Origin: Sequoia sempervirens
Taxonomy: Eukaryota; Streptophyta; Pinopsida; Cupressales; Cupressaceae
Length of the DNA stretch: 64,000 nucleotides
Direction of reading: 5' to 3'
Assembly (NCBI GenBank): GCA_007258455.2
Contig: VDFB02373365.1
Span: forward strand, 221,310,552-221,374,551
Shown here: one piece after another, positions 1 through 10,682 of the stretch
Numbering within the stretch: the stretch's first letter is position 1
How the letters are laid out: every line of letters starts with the position of its first letter
Translations under genes and position numbers: made by a program
Notes under the pieces: generated by a model
What the model saw: only the letters and a program-made list of their open reading frames with translations
What the model was told of the DNA's origin: nothing
The model's database searches: none

Positions 1-777
1 GACCATTTTGAGAGGGTTAATGGGACTCTCAGAACAATCGGGCCTCTGCTTCCGCCCGAGGCGTTCGAGGACGGGCATGTTAAAAAAAGAATCGCCCCCG
101 CGGTGGAATTGGGGGCAAGCACGGACGGAGAAAAGTGTATGCAATGGCTGGACGCGCAGGCAGAGGCGTCTGTGCTCTATATTTCCTTCGGCAGCGAGAA
201 TTCCATCACGAGCGCGCAGGTGGAGGAACTCGCCCTTGGTTTGGAGGCGAGCGGGGTGAAGTTCGTGTGGGTTCTGCGCACGCCCTCCGACGCAATCCAG
301 AAGTCCTCCTCCCCTTTAGACTTTCTCCCAGAAGGGTTGCACAGTCGCATGGCGGCCAACGACCAGGGGTTCTTCGTCCTCGGGTGGGCCCCGCAGCTGG
401 GCATTCTGGCCCACCCCGCTACTGGCGGCTTTATTTCTCACTGCGGTTGGAATGCGGTTCTGGAATCCACCACCACGGGAGTTCCCCTCATCGCCTGGCC
501 GCTTTACGCGGAGCAGCCTTTCAACTCCAAGTTTGTGGTGGATGAGATCCGGATAGCTCTGGAAGCGCCCCAGAAAATTGAGCAGGATTGGCTGGTGACC
601 AGAGATGACGTGGAGAGAATTATACGGTCGCTGATGATTGAAGACAAGGGTAAAGAGCTGAGAAAAAGGGTGAAAGAATTGAAGGCGGCTGCCAAGACAG
701 CGGTGGGTGAAGGTGGATCTTCTTCTAAAAATTTCGATCTATTTGTTTCAGAAATCATGGCACTGCCACAGGCTTAA
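1..777 (+). CDS. UDP-glycosyltransferase (family 1), C-terminal part, 5' end outside window
   Basis: The frame is open from the first base to the TAA at 775-777, giving about 258 C-terminal residues of a protein family usually 450-500 residues long. The enzyme transfers a sugar from a UDP-sugar to a small acceptor in the cytosol. The 44-residue PSPG sugar-donor box is complete at 385-516: it starts WAPQ, contains HCGWN, and ends AEQ. The final Gln is usually linked to UDP-glucose preference. The segment TIGPLLPPEAF (34-66) is the typical inter-domain linker, and YISFGSE follows. The N-terminal acceptor domain with the catalytic His lies outside the window, so the substrate cannot be inferred. 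Wording around the PSPG box recalls UGT92- or UGT72-like enzymes, but this is only an impression. No intron or lesion is visible, so this is probably a working gene. Confidence 0.93.
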   Translation, partial: DHFERVNGTLRTIGPLLPPEAFEDGHVKKRIAPAVELGASTDGEKCMQWLDAQAEASVLYISFGSENSITSAQVEELALGLEASGVKFVWVLRTPSDAIQKSSSPLDFLPEGLHSRMAANDQGFFVLGWAPQLGILAHPATGGFISHCGWNAVLESTTTGVPLIAWPLYAEQPFNSKFVVDEIRIALEAPQKIEQDWLVTRDDVERIIRSLMIEDKGKELRKRVKELKAAAKTAVGEGGSSSKNFDLFVSEIMALPQA

Positions 778-970
778 GACAAAGTGTCAGTCCATCTGTA
801 AAGTGCAGCACTTTACAAACAATGGAGGAACACGTTTGAGTGCCCCGCCATTATGGGTTGAATTTTAAAGCTTTTCAAAGAAAATCGCATCTTAGGTAAT
901 GAGTGGCGAAAAGATGGGTTGTATAATGAGAGGGTCCTCTCATGGAAATAATTGTTACCTTTTAAGTTCT

Positions 971-1570
971 TTATTTATTTAGTCAACTTTGTTTTTAGTT
1001 GGCTCTGTGTTTTATGGTAAGTCATAGGGTAGTTATGATTATGTAGTTTGTATGACTGTATATTTTATAATATTTATTTTATATATAAATTTTATTGTTA
1101 AATTGTTGTTAAAGGAAATAGTAATTGATTTAGTCAAATTACTTATTTTTTTGTTTTATCAAATTTGAATATTTACACCGAAATAGATATCAATTTTTTA
1201 TAAAAAATTAATGGATTTGAAATAATTAATTAATTTAAATTAATTTAACTAAGTAACAAACACAATAATTGTGTTAAGTCAATTTAAGATTGACTCAAAC
1301 ATGAATGTAACTTTTGAGATGATAAACATACGTATGGAAATATATGTAATGATTAAACGTAATAAATAGTGATTATATAGGAATAAATGTATATATGAAA
1401 ATCATTGGTACATTCAATTGCATTATTTATTCAATCAATTTTGTTCTTTAGTTGACTCTATCATATGGTGGGTCATAGGGGGTAGTTATCATTATCTAGT
1501 TTATTTTTATAAATTTGTTATATTTTATTCTTATTCATTTCATATATAAATTTTGTCATTGAATGTTTGT
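971..1570. repeat. diverged direct repeat, two copies of about 140 bp
   Basis: Copy 1 (971-1112) and copy 2 (1423-1570) share, in the same order, TTAGTTG-CTCT, GGTCATAGGG or GTCATAGGG, GTAGTTAT-ATTAT, and TTTCATATATAAATTTT or TTTTATATATAAATTTT. They are about 450 bp apart and clearly diverged, so the duplication is old. Both lie in the 3' flank of the glycosyltransferase. Confidence 0.7.
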
Positions 1571-1832
1571 CCTCTTGCACATTGTAGTCCTTTATTTTGT
1601 CAAATAGTGAACAATTCCATTCATTTCATAGTAAAAAATTATATATGGAAGTTGTTCCCCCAGGCCTTGTGAGTCTTCACGTGTTGATACCTAGTTGATA
1701 AGTGTCCTTGACTAGAAGTTATCTCATTTTTTACATTGGAAAGTGTTCCCTTGATCAAAAGTAGTTCATATATGTATACATGTATGTATATGTATATTTA
1801 TATGTCTATACATATACAATATGTATACATAC

Positions 1833-1842
<10 letters not shown>

Positions 1843-1886
<44 letters not shown>
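1843..1886. repeat. (GT)n microsatellite, about 22 units, next to a TA/TG-rich tract
   Basis: An uninterrupted GT run of about 44 bases. The preceding bases 1768-1842 are an irregular ATGTATAC/TATATA tract that is probably an older, decayed part of the same microsatellite. Confidence 0.97.
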
Positions 1887-1889
<3 letters not shown>

Positions 1890-2439
1890 AAGAAGATGGA
1901 AGGGATACCTCCGAGTGTAACATGTAGTGGTGGGGGGGATTGAAGTTGCAGAGACCTTAAGCGAATATATTATGGCACCAATGTGAAGAACAATCAAGAA
2001 GATGGTAGATTGAAATGGGATAAAGTTGACAAGTTGTGTGAAGCACTGGGAGCATTGAATGCATAAGGACTCGTATTTTGCGTAGGATGTCATGGAAGTA
2101 ATAGGAGGGGGCATGCATTAAATACGATCGTACATAAGAATTGGCGAGGGTAGCGAGAGATTAATGCGAGCCAGTGGAGTGAAAAGGTGGCAGACTGTAT
2201 TTTGGTAACGTGGAAATCCAGTCCACTTTGGATGTTGTACCACACACCAAGTGGACGTGGGACCATGCACATATCGATTGCATGGCAAAAAAATGATTTT
2301 TTGACACCATGGCCAAATCGCATCATGCCACATCTCATATGCAATAAAAAATAAAAAATAAAAATGAAAAACTATCAATTGAACGTAGGTGGAAACAAGA
2401 AGCATAAATACAACACATATTGCAATATGAACAAAATAC

Positions 2440-2600
2440 ATTGCAAATCAAAACAAAATATGGTTGCACCCAAAGATATCATAAATTTAAAACTATCAAC
2501 AATAAGGCTACATCTGTAGATATCATAAATTATAAACTGTCCAAAACATCCATTACAAATCAAATCAAAATAAGGTTGCATCTGTAGATATCAATGTTGT
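2440..2600. repeat. weak tandem repeat, period about 110 bp
   Basis: The string CATT-CAAATCAAA-CAAAATA-GGTTGCA followed by AGATATCA occurs at about 2440 and again at about 2550, with a related GGCTACATCTGTAGATATC between them. The copies are partial and diverged. Confidence 0.45.
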
Positions 2601-3744
2601 TTCAATGATTGGAAAGCAATTACTAGATATTGTGATAGAGAATTGGTGGTTGGTTGCTTGGGGTGCCAATGGCCATGTTCTTGTCGCCTTCCAGTCGTTG
2701 TAGAGTGTTGCTTACATGATTAGGAGTTGGATTGGAAAACTGGGTGCAAATGACATTTGTTGGGGGCAATGGTGAACATATCTATACATCCTGACACAAT
2801 CTGACTTGGAAATTGAGTGCACCTGAACTCAGATTGGGAGAGAGTTGAATAATTCATTACAATGGAAAAGTGAGGGATATTGATGTTGATCAAATCCTAT
2901 AATACTACATTATTTTGTGAAAAGGGATTAGCGGGGGTCCTTAACCACCTTTCTCTTTGTAAATCCCTTTGTGCCTCCTCAATCTCTTTTTCCTTTCAAT
3001 CTTGTTCCCTCTGAAGCCTATTGTTGTGCCCTCAGCACACACGCCCCATTCGGAACGGGGACCCTCTTTTTCTTTCGCCTTGCCAGGTCATTTTTATGGC
3101 TGCCTCATTTTGTGTGCCCCATTTTAGTGTTCTGGGTGATCAACGTACCTCCCAAGTCTCACCTTGAGTTGACCGTGTTTTGCCCCTTCAATTTTTGTCA
3201 AGTCCTGGTGCCTTGCGGAGTCTCCTTGGCAATTTGCCTCTGCCGGTGGCTTTGGGGCTTGGTGGGCCCGATCCGTCGGGTTTCCCTTTTGTGTTCACCG
3301 TTTGAAACGACAGAAGGCTTACGCCTTTCTAGTCCCCGGAGCCCAGATCCCTCCTTGTCATCAGTTAAAACTTGCAAATTTCTTGGCTGCTTTCGCCCCC
3401 TTCGGGCCCAACCCTCCTGATTTCCACGTCTGAAACTCCGTGCGGACTTTGCCGTTCCCAACGACCGATCACTGACAGAACTCTGCCCTTCGGGCCCTGA
3501 GTAACCCTTCGCCGCCGATTTCCAAAAAAAAGATTTTGAAACAACCATCAATCTATGTCCTTCCGGTCTCTGGGCCCCGGGATCCTCTTGGCCGTCAGTT
3601 TGCAAAATGAGGTTTATAGCGGCCGCATGGTCGTGTCTTTCTGGCCCTTGGGCCCCAGACCTCCTGCAGCCATCCGTGAATTTGAATTCACCAACCCAAC
3701 TGTCCTCCATACAAACATTAAATGCGGCCATTAATGGCAAGGGG

Positions 3745-3752
3745 TATAAATA
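3745..3752 (+). promoter_or_regulatory. TATA box (TATAAATA) of an upstream LTR promoter
   Basis: GGGGTATAAATATTGG is a strong plant TATA-box context. It is followed by about 160 bases of leader and then GAG/GTAGGT, a good 5' splice site (intron from 3914). A matching 3' splice site, a pyrimidine-rich run ending CTCACAG at 5307, lies six bases before the first ATG of the LTR-ORF (5313). A transcript from here could be spliced (intron 3914-5307) to deliver the LTR-ORF. This is inference from sequence signals alone; the 3' LTR has lost this part. Confidence 0.55.
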
Positions 3753-5312
3753 TTGGACCTCGACCTGTCATTTTCACTTGTCAGGATTGTAGAGGGAGGT
3801 CAGAGTGCTTGTCAGAGAAGATCACTGCCTTCGTCGATCATCGCCCTCACACCCATTGTCATCATTCACCGAACCTTAGTGGATTGCACACCTCCTCTCA
3901 TCGAGTTCCTGAGGTAGGTTTTCCATTTTCCCTCCCGAGAAGTATTTATGATTTTAACGCCTAAAATGATAAACCACATGGGTTAAAGTTACTTTTAATT
4001 GTTAAAACACGAAAAAACTCACAAAACCCATGTCTTAGAATCGTCGAAAACCTCCGCCGCGTCCCATAAGATTGATCTGAAAATTAACCAGCGCGTGGCT
4101 GTTCTTCGCTTAGGGGTATTCGTGTCATCCGGGCCTGGGCCTCTCCATTGCCGATAGGACTTGTCAAAATAGAACATCTTTTTCAAAATGGCCGCACCCT
4201 CTCCCAGGCCCAGCTCCTCGGACTTCTGTCGAAAGTTCACCATCAAGCATTGCAAATTTCAAACTTTGAAATCAACCTCGGTTTTGGCATCTTGGGCCCG
4301 TGCCCCCAGACTTCTACGTTCGGGATTCTGCCAAGATCCCACCATTCTCGAATGGCGGAAGGACCCCGTCCGCCCGAGCCCTGGGGCCCGCCTTGCAATT
4401 TGTCGTCTGGTGTTGGTCTCAATCTGGCCGCCCATCATGACCCCGAGTCCCGGTCTGTGGACTTCTGTGGAGTCTTCGCTGTTTCAAACGGTGAACTTGC
4501 GATGACCTCCTGCTTCCTAGGCGACCTACCTTTTGCCGCGAGGGTTCCAATTCGTCGAACTTTAACGTCCTTTCCCTCGCCAAGCTCCGCCATCCAAAAC
4601 TCTGCCCCATCCTCAGCAGTTCAAAAGAGAAAATTGCACCTGCCTTTCTGATCTTTGAGCTCCGCCCTCCTGCTTGCCGTGAAAACTTAATATGAAAATA
4701 TGACACCCAACCTTAGTGTTGGGTCCGGTCCACCGGAACACCCGATTCAGACTTCCGTTCGATGATTGTCGTTCTGAACGGTGAAAGCATGATGGCTTCC
4801 CAGCTCCTCAGGCCTGGGCACTTTAAAAACTGTAAAAATATTGGCCGCCCTTGGACCCACCGGGTCCCAGACCCTGGAATTTCATCTTCTGAATTCCCTT
4901 TATTTCTGGCCATTTCAAACAGCCAACCACAGACGGCCTTCCGGCCTTGTACCTCCTGATGTTGTCAAATTGATCTAAACGACCTCGAATTTGAAATCCG
5001 ATCTCGACCCACGTGCTCAAATTCAACCCTCTTCAATATGAGCCTTTTGAACCATAAAAATTCAGTCGGGAGAAACCTCCCGATTGCTCTACCCCGTTTT
5101 CCCTTTCAAAACAACATTCCTGCCAAAGAAGTTTGGGCCTCTGGGCCCGGTTTGTCTGAAAGCCCTCAATTGAAGGACTAATGACATCTAGAATTAAAAG
5201 TATGATTTTATGAATGATAAATTGTCCAAATTTGATTTCGTCCATGAGATTTTAACTAATATCAAAGCTTTCATCATCGGTTGCACTGACTATTCCTATA
5301 CTCACAGGATAT

Positions 5313-8300
5313 ATGGAATCGGGTGCAGGACCCTTGGGGGCAATTGTAGAAAAGGAGAAAGGAAAAAAGTTGGGCAAAACTCCTCATGGAAAAGAGGACA
5401 AGGACCAAATGAAGTACCAGTTCCAAGGTGAACCTTTGCACTCGAATGTTGTCACAGACTGGAAAGAAATCACAGATACCAATATTGGCCACGTCGATAT
5501 TGATGAATTTAACCAAAGGGTCAGAGTCAACTAGATAACCAAGAATGCAAGGCTGATCAGGCAAAGTGAAATTGCGAAAGCTGCGGGCTTCCTTCCATCC
5601 CTCATGGCCCCTGAATTGGTCATGGCCTGCTGACAGGCATATCAACCCAATATGCAAACAATTGTTGACCGGGATGGGAGCATTCTTGCTGACATGTCAG
5701 TTGAGGGAATTACAAAGACCTTCCACATTCCCACCTTCGTGGAGATGGAGACGCCTACCATAGAGGAATGCAAAGCAACATGGGATGACAACCCGAAGGG
5801 CTGCAAGAAGTTGATAAATCAACATTGGCTCAAAGAGAAATGGGGCAACGCTACGAAGGTTCCTCAGGAACTCTTTTGCACTGATTTCCATGAAGATTAC
5901 CATGACTTAGTCACTATGCTAAGCAGGGTGATGGGTCTCCCTACTGCTTCTTTCTTTTAGGAATTGATGGTGTACTTCATTGAAATAATCCTCCGCAAGA
6001 ATGAGGACGTCACAGCAAAATCCTCGTTCTACTAGGGAGGCATAATAAGCGACTGCTTCCATGAGCAGTTCATGAATGTGAAGAAAAGCTCCAAGTTCTA
6101 CATGACCTCCTATCTAGTCTACTCCTTGGTAGATCAGAGATGGTACAATGGGTTGTTTGTGGCACCCAATGAGGAGTAGGGTCAAAAATTGAAGGTCTAT
6201 GACAGGTACCCCCAGCTCTAGTACCAAAATTTCAAGGAGTATTACAGGGTAAATGATGCCTTCATTGGCCATATCATTAGACTGATTGCAGGAGATTTTG
6301 AGAGAAGGGTCTCTCATAGTGCTTGGGCATTCCTGAAGCAATACGCCTTTCTTTTCATTCAGTACCCAAAGTTCACATACATTCATGCCCAGGGCTTCAC
6401 AGAAAGGCCAAATAAGCTGCCTTGATACCCCAACGACTGGATCATCTTATTAGAACTTTCTCGACATCTCCAACACATACATTCAATCCTTAGGGGCAAA
6501 CACTTAGCAGGGATCTCCTATCTCTTAACTTTCGGCCAAGGAATGTATAAATTACAAACTTTCCGGTGCGCTGGGAATTTTGAGAAAGAATTGAATGATT
6601 ATCATTTCCACCTACACATCGCTTGCTCGTGAATGGACCCATATGGACATATAAGCAAAGCACTAGGGTCGGGGTTCACCCATCTGCACCACGTTGAGGA
6701 ATTTTGGGGGGATTGTCAGGACGACAAGGAAGTGCATGCAAGGTACTACATGCGGCTGACTGCGTACTTCATGAGAAGGGTGCAACCATTTCCCATACTA
6801 GATCAGGTCGAAGAGGACAAAGGCACCATAATGGACCCCAGATACCCCGCAGTCGCCAAATTGCCGCTACCAACAATAGACTGGGACGAGCAGGAGGTCG
6901 ATGACCTAGAACATTATAATCAAATTGATCTTGGCCCGTACCAAAGAATGGGTTGATTGAAAAGTGGCCCGATTAAAACAAGGGGTGATCCTAACATATG
7001 AAGGGCTAAAGAGTGAGCCCAGTGCCATCGAGGATGTCGCTGCCACAACTTCAACAGGTGGGACATCAAAATCTCCTCCAATCACTAGATCTAAGAAGAG
7101 GAAAGAGGCAAAAACGGAGCAGTCTCCAGACCCCAAAGTATACACAAGGAAGGATCTAGGAGGCTCACCTTATAAAAGGCTCAAGCAAACAGGAGGCACA
7201 ACGGAGTAGCCCATAATCCAAAAGGAAGAAGAAAAGGGGACATATCAGTTAGAACCTCTTTCGGCTCCCCTTGTCTCAACTACCATATCATTTGCCTCCA
7301 TGGCCATGGTTGCCACATCCCCGCCGACAGTGGACATCTCAATCCATCTTGCCCCTTCACCTCAGACCGAGCATGTAATAGTGATTGACTATTCCTCCAT
7401 TGTGACTACTCCTTCCTCTGCTGCCATGTCGCCTACCACATCGCTCCCTTTAGCTACGGTGATGACACCAATACCCGCTTCTGCCTTGCCTGAGGCCTTC
7501 TCAAAATATATGCAGAATCTCCCTTTTGAGCTCTCCCAGATCCTTATGGAGCCCACTCTTCAAGTAGCCCTAGCGCAGGTCCTCACTACTGCTAAACCTT
7601 TGTAGCCTCCGGTAGGACCACTGGCTATGAGGGCCACCATGTTAATTTTTGAGGAGTGGGAGAGATAGGAGCAGGAGGCCTCAAAGCCATTTGAAGAGGA
7701 AGCTAACGAATACCATGAACACCTGGAGTATGAGCACCGGACAATTGACAGGGTGGCTTACGAAGAGGAAGGAACAGGCTCTTCCGAGAGCGGAGATGAG
7801 GAGGAGGATGTCGGTGGTAGGATCATCATGTAAACCTTCGATGATGATCTTGAATAAGAGATGGCCCGACAACTTAAGGGCGATGAAGAAAAGGTAGAAA
7901 GGTCACCTCTTAGAGATAGGGCAGCATAAGACATGGAGCTCCCTACAGGGGAACTGCGAGAGGGTGTGTCGTCCCCTTGTCAAAAGGGGGAACACGCAGG
8001 AGAAGATAAGCCTAAGGGTGAGGCCCAAACTGTCAAGGGCCTTAAAATTGAGCGGCCCAAGGAGCACGTGCACGAGGTTGAGAAAACTAGAGAAAAGAAG
8101 GGGAAGGACATAGAGAAAAAAGAAAGTCCCCAAGAGCAATTACCTACCAAGCCTCCCATCAAGTGCCTTGTGTTCATTTAGGACTCTGATGAAGAAGGAG
8201 ATGCTGCTAAAATGGAAGAAAGGGCCCCTCGAGATAAGAAAATAGAGGTCTTGGCCGAGGAGGGTGAGGGTGATCATGAATCACCTAAGAAAAAGTCTGC

Positions 8301-9485
8301 TATGCCTGAATGGTTGGAGAGACAGCTTGAAAAGAAAACTCCTGCACCAAAGGACCCAAGAGCAAAGCTGGAGGCTATCTTAGACCGAGGGTAGATCACA
8401 ACTAGAAAAGAGAAGAAGTCTAAGATCATATCCAAGGTAACAATGGATGCTTCTAGGTCTCGAGTAGTGCAAATAGCAACACCAGTGGTGGACAAGGTAG
8501 GAATAAGCTGTACAACATCTCCACCATTGATTTAGGAACTGCTACAAAAGAGTAGAAAGTGGGGCATCTTGAGGAGTCAATGGCTACAGTGGTGCACCTG
8601 ATATAATAGGACAAGGTTTCGAAGAATGACCTTAAGGCACAAGTAGCCGCCTTGACGGATTACATCTAACAATGGTCCTTAGTGGATGACCTACCTACCA
8701 CATTCACTACTCCACCCCAACTGCTGTCCAAAAGAAAAATTGACAAGTTGGAGAAAAGAAAGAACTTGGACAAGACTATAAAGAGCTGGTTCCGACAGGT
8801 CCTGTACGTCGGGAACATGGGTATTAGCTAGGCTGTTCGAACAGCCAACAAGTTCTTGGACCTACAACAATCTCTGGAGAGCACGAAGAAGCTTTGCATT
8901 AACTTCCCTGCAACGTACGACTCCACCTATCCAAAGATTGAGGCCATCCTCTAGTTACCAAAAGCCACATGGGAAAAGGAGCTTGCATTCAAAAGGGACG
9001 ATCACTGGCTGATGGATGTGTGGAGGTGAGATTTTGACAATAGGAAGGAAAGGTTGCAGCAAATAATGAGTAAGGTGGATCTAGACATCAAATGGATCAA
9101 GTAAATTATGGTGGAATGCAAACGATATCTCAAGCTGATGACGGAGTATGACATGCCCACAGTACAGATGGATCCAGAGAAAATAAAGCCTTACTTTCAG
9201 AAGAAGGTGGAGGATGGGATATCCGGTGAAATAACAGTGGGGTTCATGAGTTTTTTTGCCCATTCCTTCGACCAATCGGAGTTGTTCAGAGATCAAGGCA
9301 TAAAGTATGATAAAGACTGGAGAAAGCTTGAAGATAATGCAAAAGAGTGGAGCTACCAGATGTTGCGGTACGAGATCATTGAGGTAGACAAGCTCCAACC
9401 AGTTATTCTAAAATTCATGGAGTATATAGCTTCGAAGAAGCAAGAGGACAACCCTGTTATCAATGAGGAGCTCCCAAAGGAATAG
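5313..9485 (+). pseudogene. LTR-ORF, copy 1: unrecognised protein of about 1,390 codons inside the 5' LTR
   Basis: I do not recognise this protein. The chosen start is the ATG at 5313 just after the candidate splice acceptor; the end is the TAG at 9483-9485. The N-terminal third reads as a folded domain (for example GITKTFHIPTFVEM near 5703 and FGQGMYKLQT near 6534). The middle (about 6.97-8.6 kb) is low-complexity, first Pro/Ser/Thr-rich, then Lys/Glu-rich. The C-terminal 180 residues are helical-looking, acidic and aromatic (DHWLMDVWR, MDPEKIKPYFQKKVEDG). There is no transmembrane stretch or signal peptide, so it does not look like an envelope protein. It is broken by many stops, mostly TAG, and by frameshifts near 6911 and 8500. 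Codon-level similarity to copy 2 shows it was once a real protein. Confidence 0.75.
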
Positions 9486-10546
9486 CTACAACAAAAGAGA
9501 AAAGAACAAAAGACAAAATGCTATAGTGCTATCACTAAAGGACAATAATGTAATTTTAAATTGTAATATATTGGGGGGTAGGTGAAACCCTATTTTGTAA
9601 TAAATCTTTGCCACACAGTGGAAATCAATCTTGGCCATTCATTTAACCTTTTGGGCACTATAAATAGGGGTCTCCTCTCATTTGCAAAGAGAGTTGAGTT
9701 GTTGTAAAGACATGCTACAAAAATTTATAATGAAAATACATTGACTTGGTGCATTTTCTGAGTTTTTCACATGTTACTTGATTCAACCTCCATTGTTAGA
9801 TGTTTAGTTAAATTTATATTGTTGTTCTAGTTAGCTGTATTCTTGCTGTGATAGATTTGGTGATGTTGTTCTGTAGTTGTGAAAATTCCTACTGTGTAGA
9901 TGCCTTCTTAGTCCATACTCTTTATTGTTTGCTGCTGGTAGATAGCTGTGTAAAGTTAGTCTGGGCTTAAATTCAAAGCTGCTCCACACTTTTATCTTTG
10001 TTCATGCATGCATATGGTGAATGAAAGGTGAAATATTTGTAGACCTTACAAGATAGCACAAATTTCATGAGACTGTGAGATTTCTGGTTAAGTGAAATCT
10101 CTTTTTATGGAAGTTGTCCATTGCAGAAACTCCATAATTACTGTTCACAGTTAGTTGTAGATCCAGGAACTTTTCATCTTCCCTACTCTTTTTCCCTTTT
10201 ATAGAAATAGCCTATACTAAGGTTCATTGCACATTGTAAAGCCAAAGTTGAAGAAACATCAAAGTTTTGGAACGCTATCCGAACCTACAGCAAAGTGAAA
10301 TATGACCTCCATCTCAGAAGCTTTAGATTTGAAGATCTACCTTGCATCCAGCTACATAAGTTTTCCCTATGATTACCAGCAAAATCACATCAAAATCAAC
10401 TGAGGAGTTCCATGCAAGTCATGACCTGACACCCGAGAGACCTTGGGGAGATTTTTAGCAACTTGTCGTTGGAGATTTCTTTTCAAGAGAGGTAGTGCAC
10501 CTATGTACTGCTTGTGTTGAGAAAGTGTGCAAAACACCCATTAACA
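9486..10546 (+). other. non-coding tail of the 5' LTR (end of U3, R and U5)
   Basis: AT-rich, no coding frame, and well conserved with 30499-31558 over its full length. A purine-rich AAAGGACAATAA lies at 9537-9548. The tail ends at CATTAACA (10546), exactly where similarity to the 3' copy stops. Confidence 0.75.
9659..9666 (+). promoter_or_regulatory. TATA box (TATAAATA) of the main LTR promoter, 5' copy
   Basis: CACTATAAATAGGGG, followed by a short leader and AT-rich sequence, is the usual arrangement of a plant LTR promoter. It lies about 170 bases after the LTR-ORF stop and about 1 kb before gag. It would start the genomic RNA, so almost everything upstream in the LTR would be U3. The same box is conserved in the 3' LTR at 30671. 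Confidence 0.7.
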
Positions 10547-10550
10547 GAAT

Positions 10551-10567
10551 TGGTGGTAGAAAGAGGG
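10551..10567 (+). other. candidate primer-binding site
   Basis: Four bases after the LTR end comes TGGTGGTAGAAAGAGGG, which starts TGG as a tRNA primer-binding site should. I cannot assign the tRNA from memory, and it is not the common initiator-Met site, so the call rests on position. Confidence 0.4.
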
Positions 10568-10682
10568 CCTTGTGAAGCTGGATCGAATTAGATCATTCTC
10601 CCCTAAAAGATTTCAAAGAGTTTTACGGTCTACACCAAATAAGGGAGAATTCCAAGAGTTGCAGCCCCCTTCAAGGGAAAAA

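Larger units (their letters stand above)
778..3016. other. AT-rich intergenic DNA downstream of the glycosyltransferase
   Basis: No convincing coding frame is present. The stretch holds a diverged direct repeat (971-1112 and 1423-1570), a GT microsatellite (1843-1886), a small hairpin at 2221-2254 (GTCCACTT paired with AAGTGGAC) and a weak tandem repeat at 2440-2600. Short open frames at 2090-2581 on the minus strand lie over repeats and have no recognisable protein character. Confidence 0.7.
3022..10546 (+). repeat. 5' LTR, 7,525 bp, containing a long ORF
   Basis: It starts TGTTGTG and ends CATTAACA. The homologous copy runs 18584-31558: matching segments are about 3022-3300 with 18584-18870, about 5705-8959 with 19586-22805, and 8960-10546 with 29975-31558. 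Inside are a GC-rich part with recurring GGGCCC (3.26-5.15 kb), a TATA box at 3745, a candidate intron, the LTR-ORF (5313-9485), a second TATA box at 9659 and then about 0.85 kb of AT-rich R/U5-like sequence. U3 would be about 6.7 kb. Most plant LTRs are a few hundred bases to 5 kb, so both the length and the coding content are unusual. Confidence 0.82.

Noticed and set aside
1736..2581. Open frames of 60-107 codons on both strands
   Set aside because: They run through the microsatellite and weak tandem repeats and have no recognisable protein character.
2971..3740. Open frames in the GC-rich LTR start (149 and 180 codons on opposite strands)
   Set aside because: They overlap each other on opposite strands, the + one crosses the LTR edge, and they have no counterpart with kept frame in the 3' LTR. 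High GC content explains the lack of stops.
3022..5300. Treating only the GC-rich 3022-5300 block as the LTR, with the LTR-ORF upstream of gag as in Ogre elements
   Set aside because: The similarity between the flanking copies continues through the ORF to 10546/31558, and the CCTAT target duplication lies outside the whole block. No polypurine tract or primer site borders the short version.
5951..5960. A 3' splice site (TTTCTTTTAG) inside the LTR-ORF
   Set aside because: The frame is the same on both sides, and a single TAG codon accounts for the break; no matching donor with a frame change is needed.
5313..9485. Calling the LTR-ORF an envelope-like gene
   Set aside because: No signal peptide, transmembrane helix or coiled-coil fusion-type layout is visible, so only its position resembles env.
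9549..10546. Treating only the AT-rich 9549-10546 block as the LTR, with the LTR-ORF after pol
   Set aside because: It has good local signals (TATA box, purine run before it, TG...CA), but then the left end at 3022 with TG and the matching CCTAT would be coincidence. The model that includes both blocks explains all observations.
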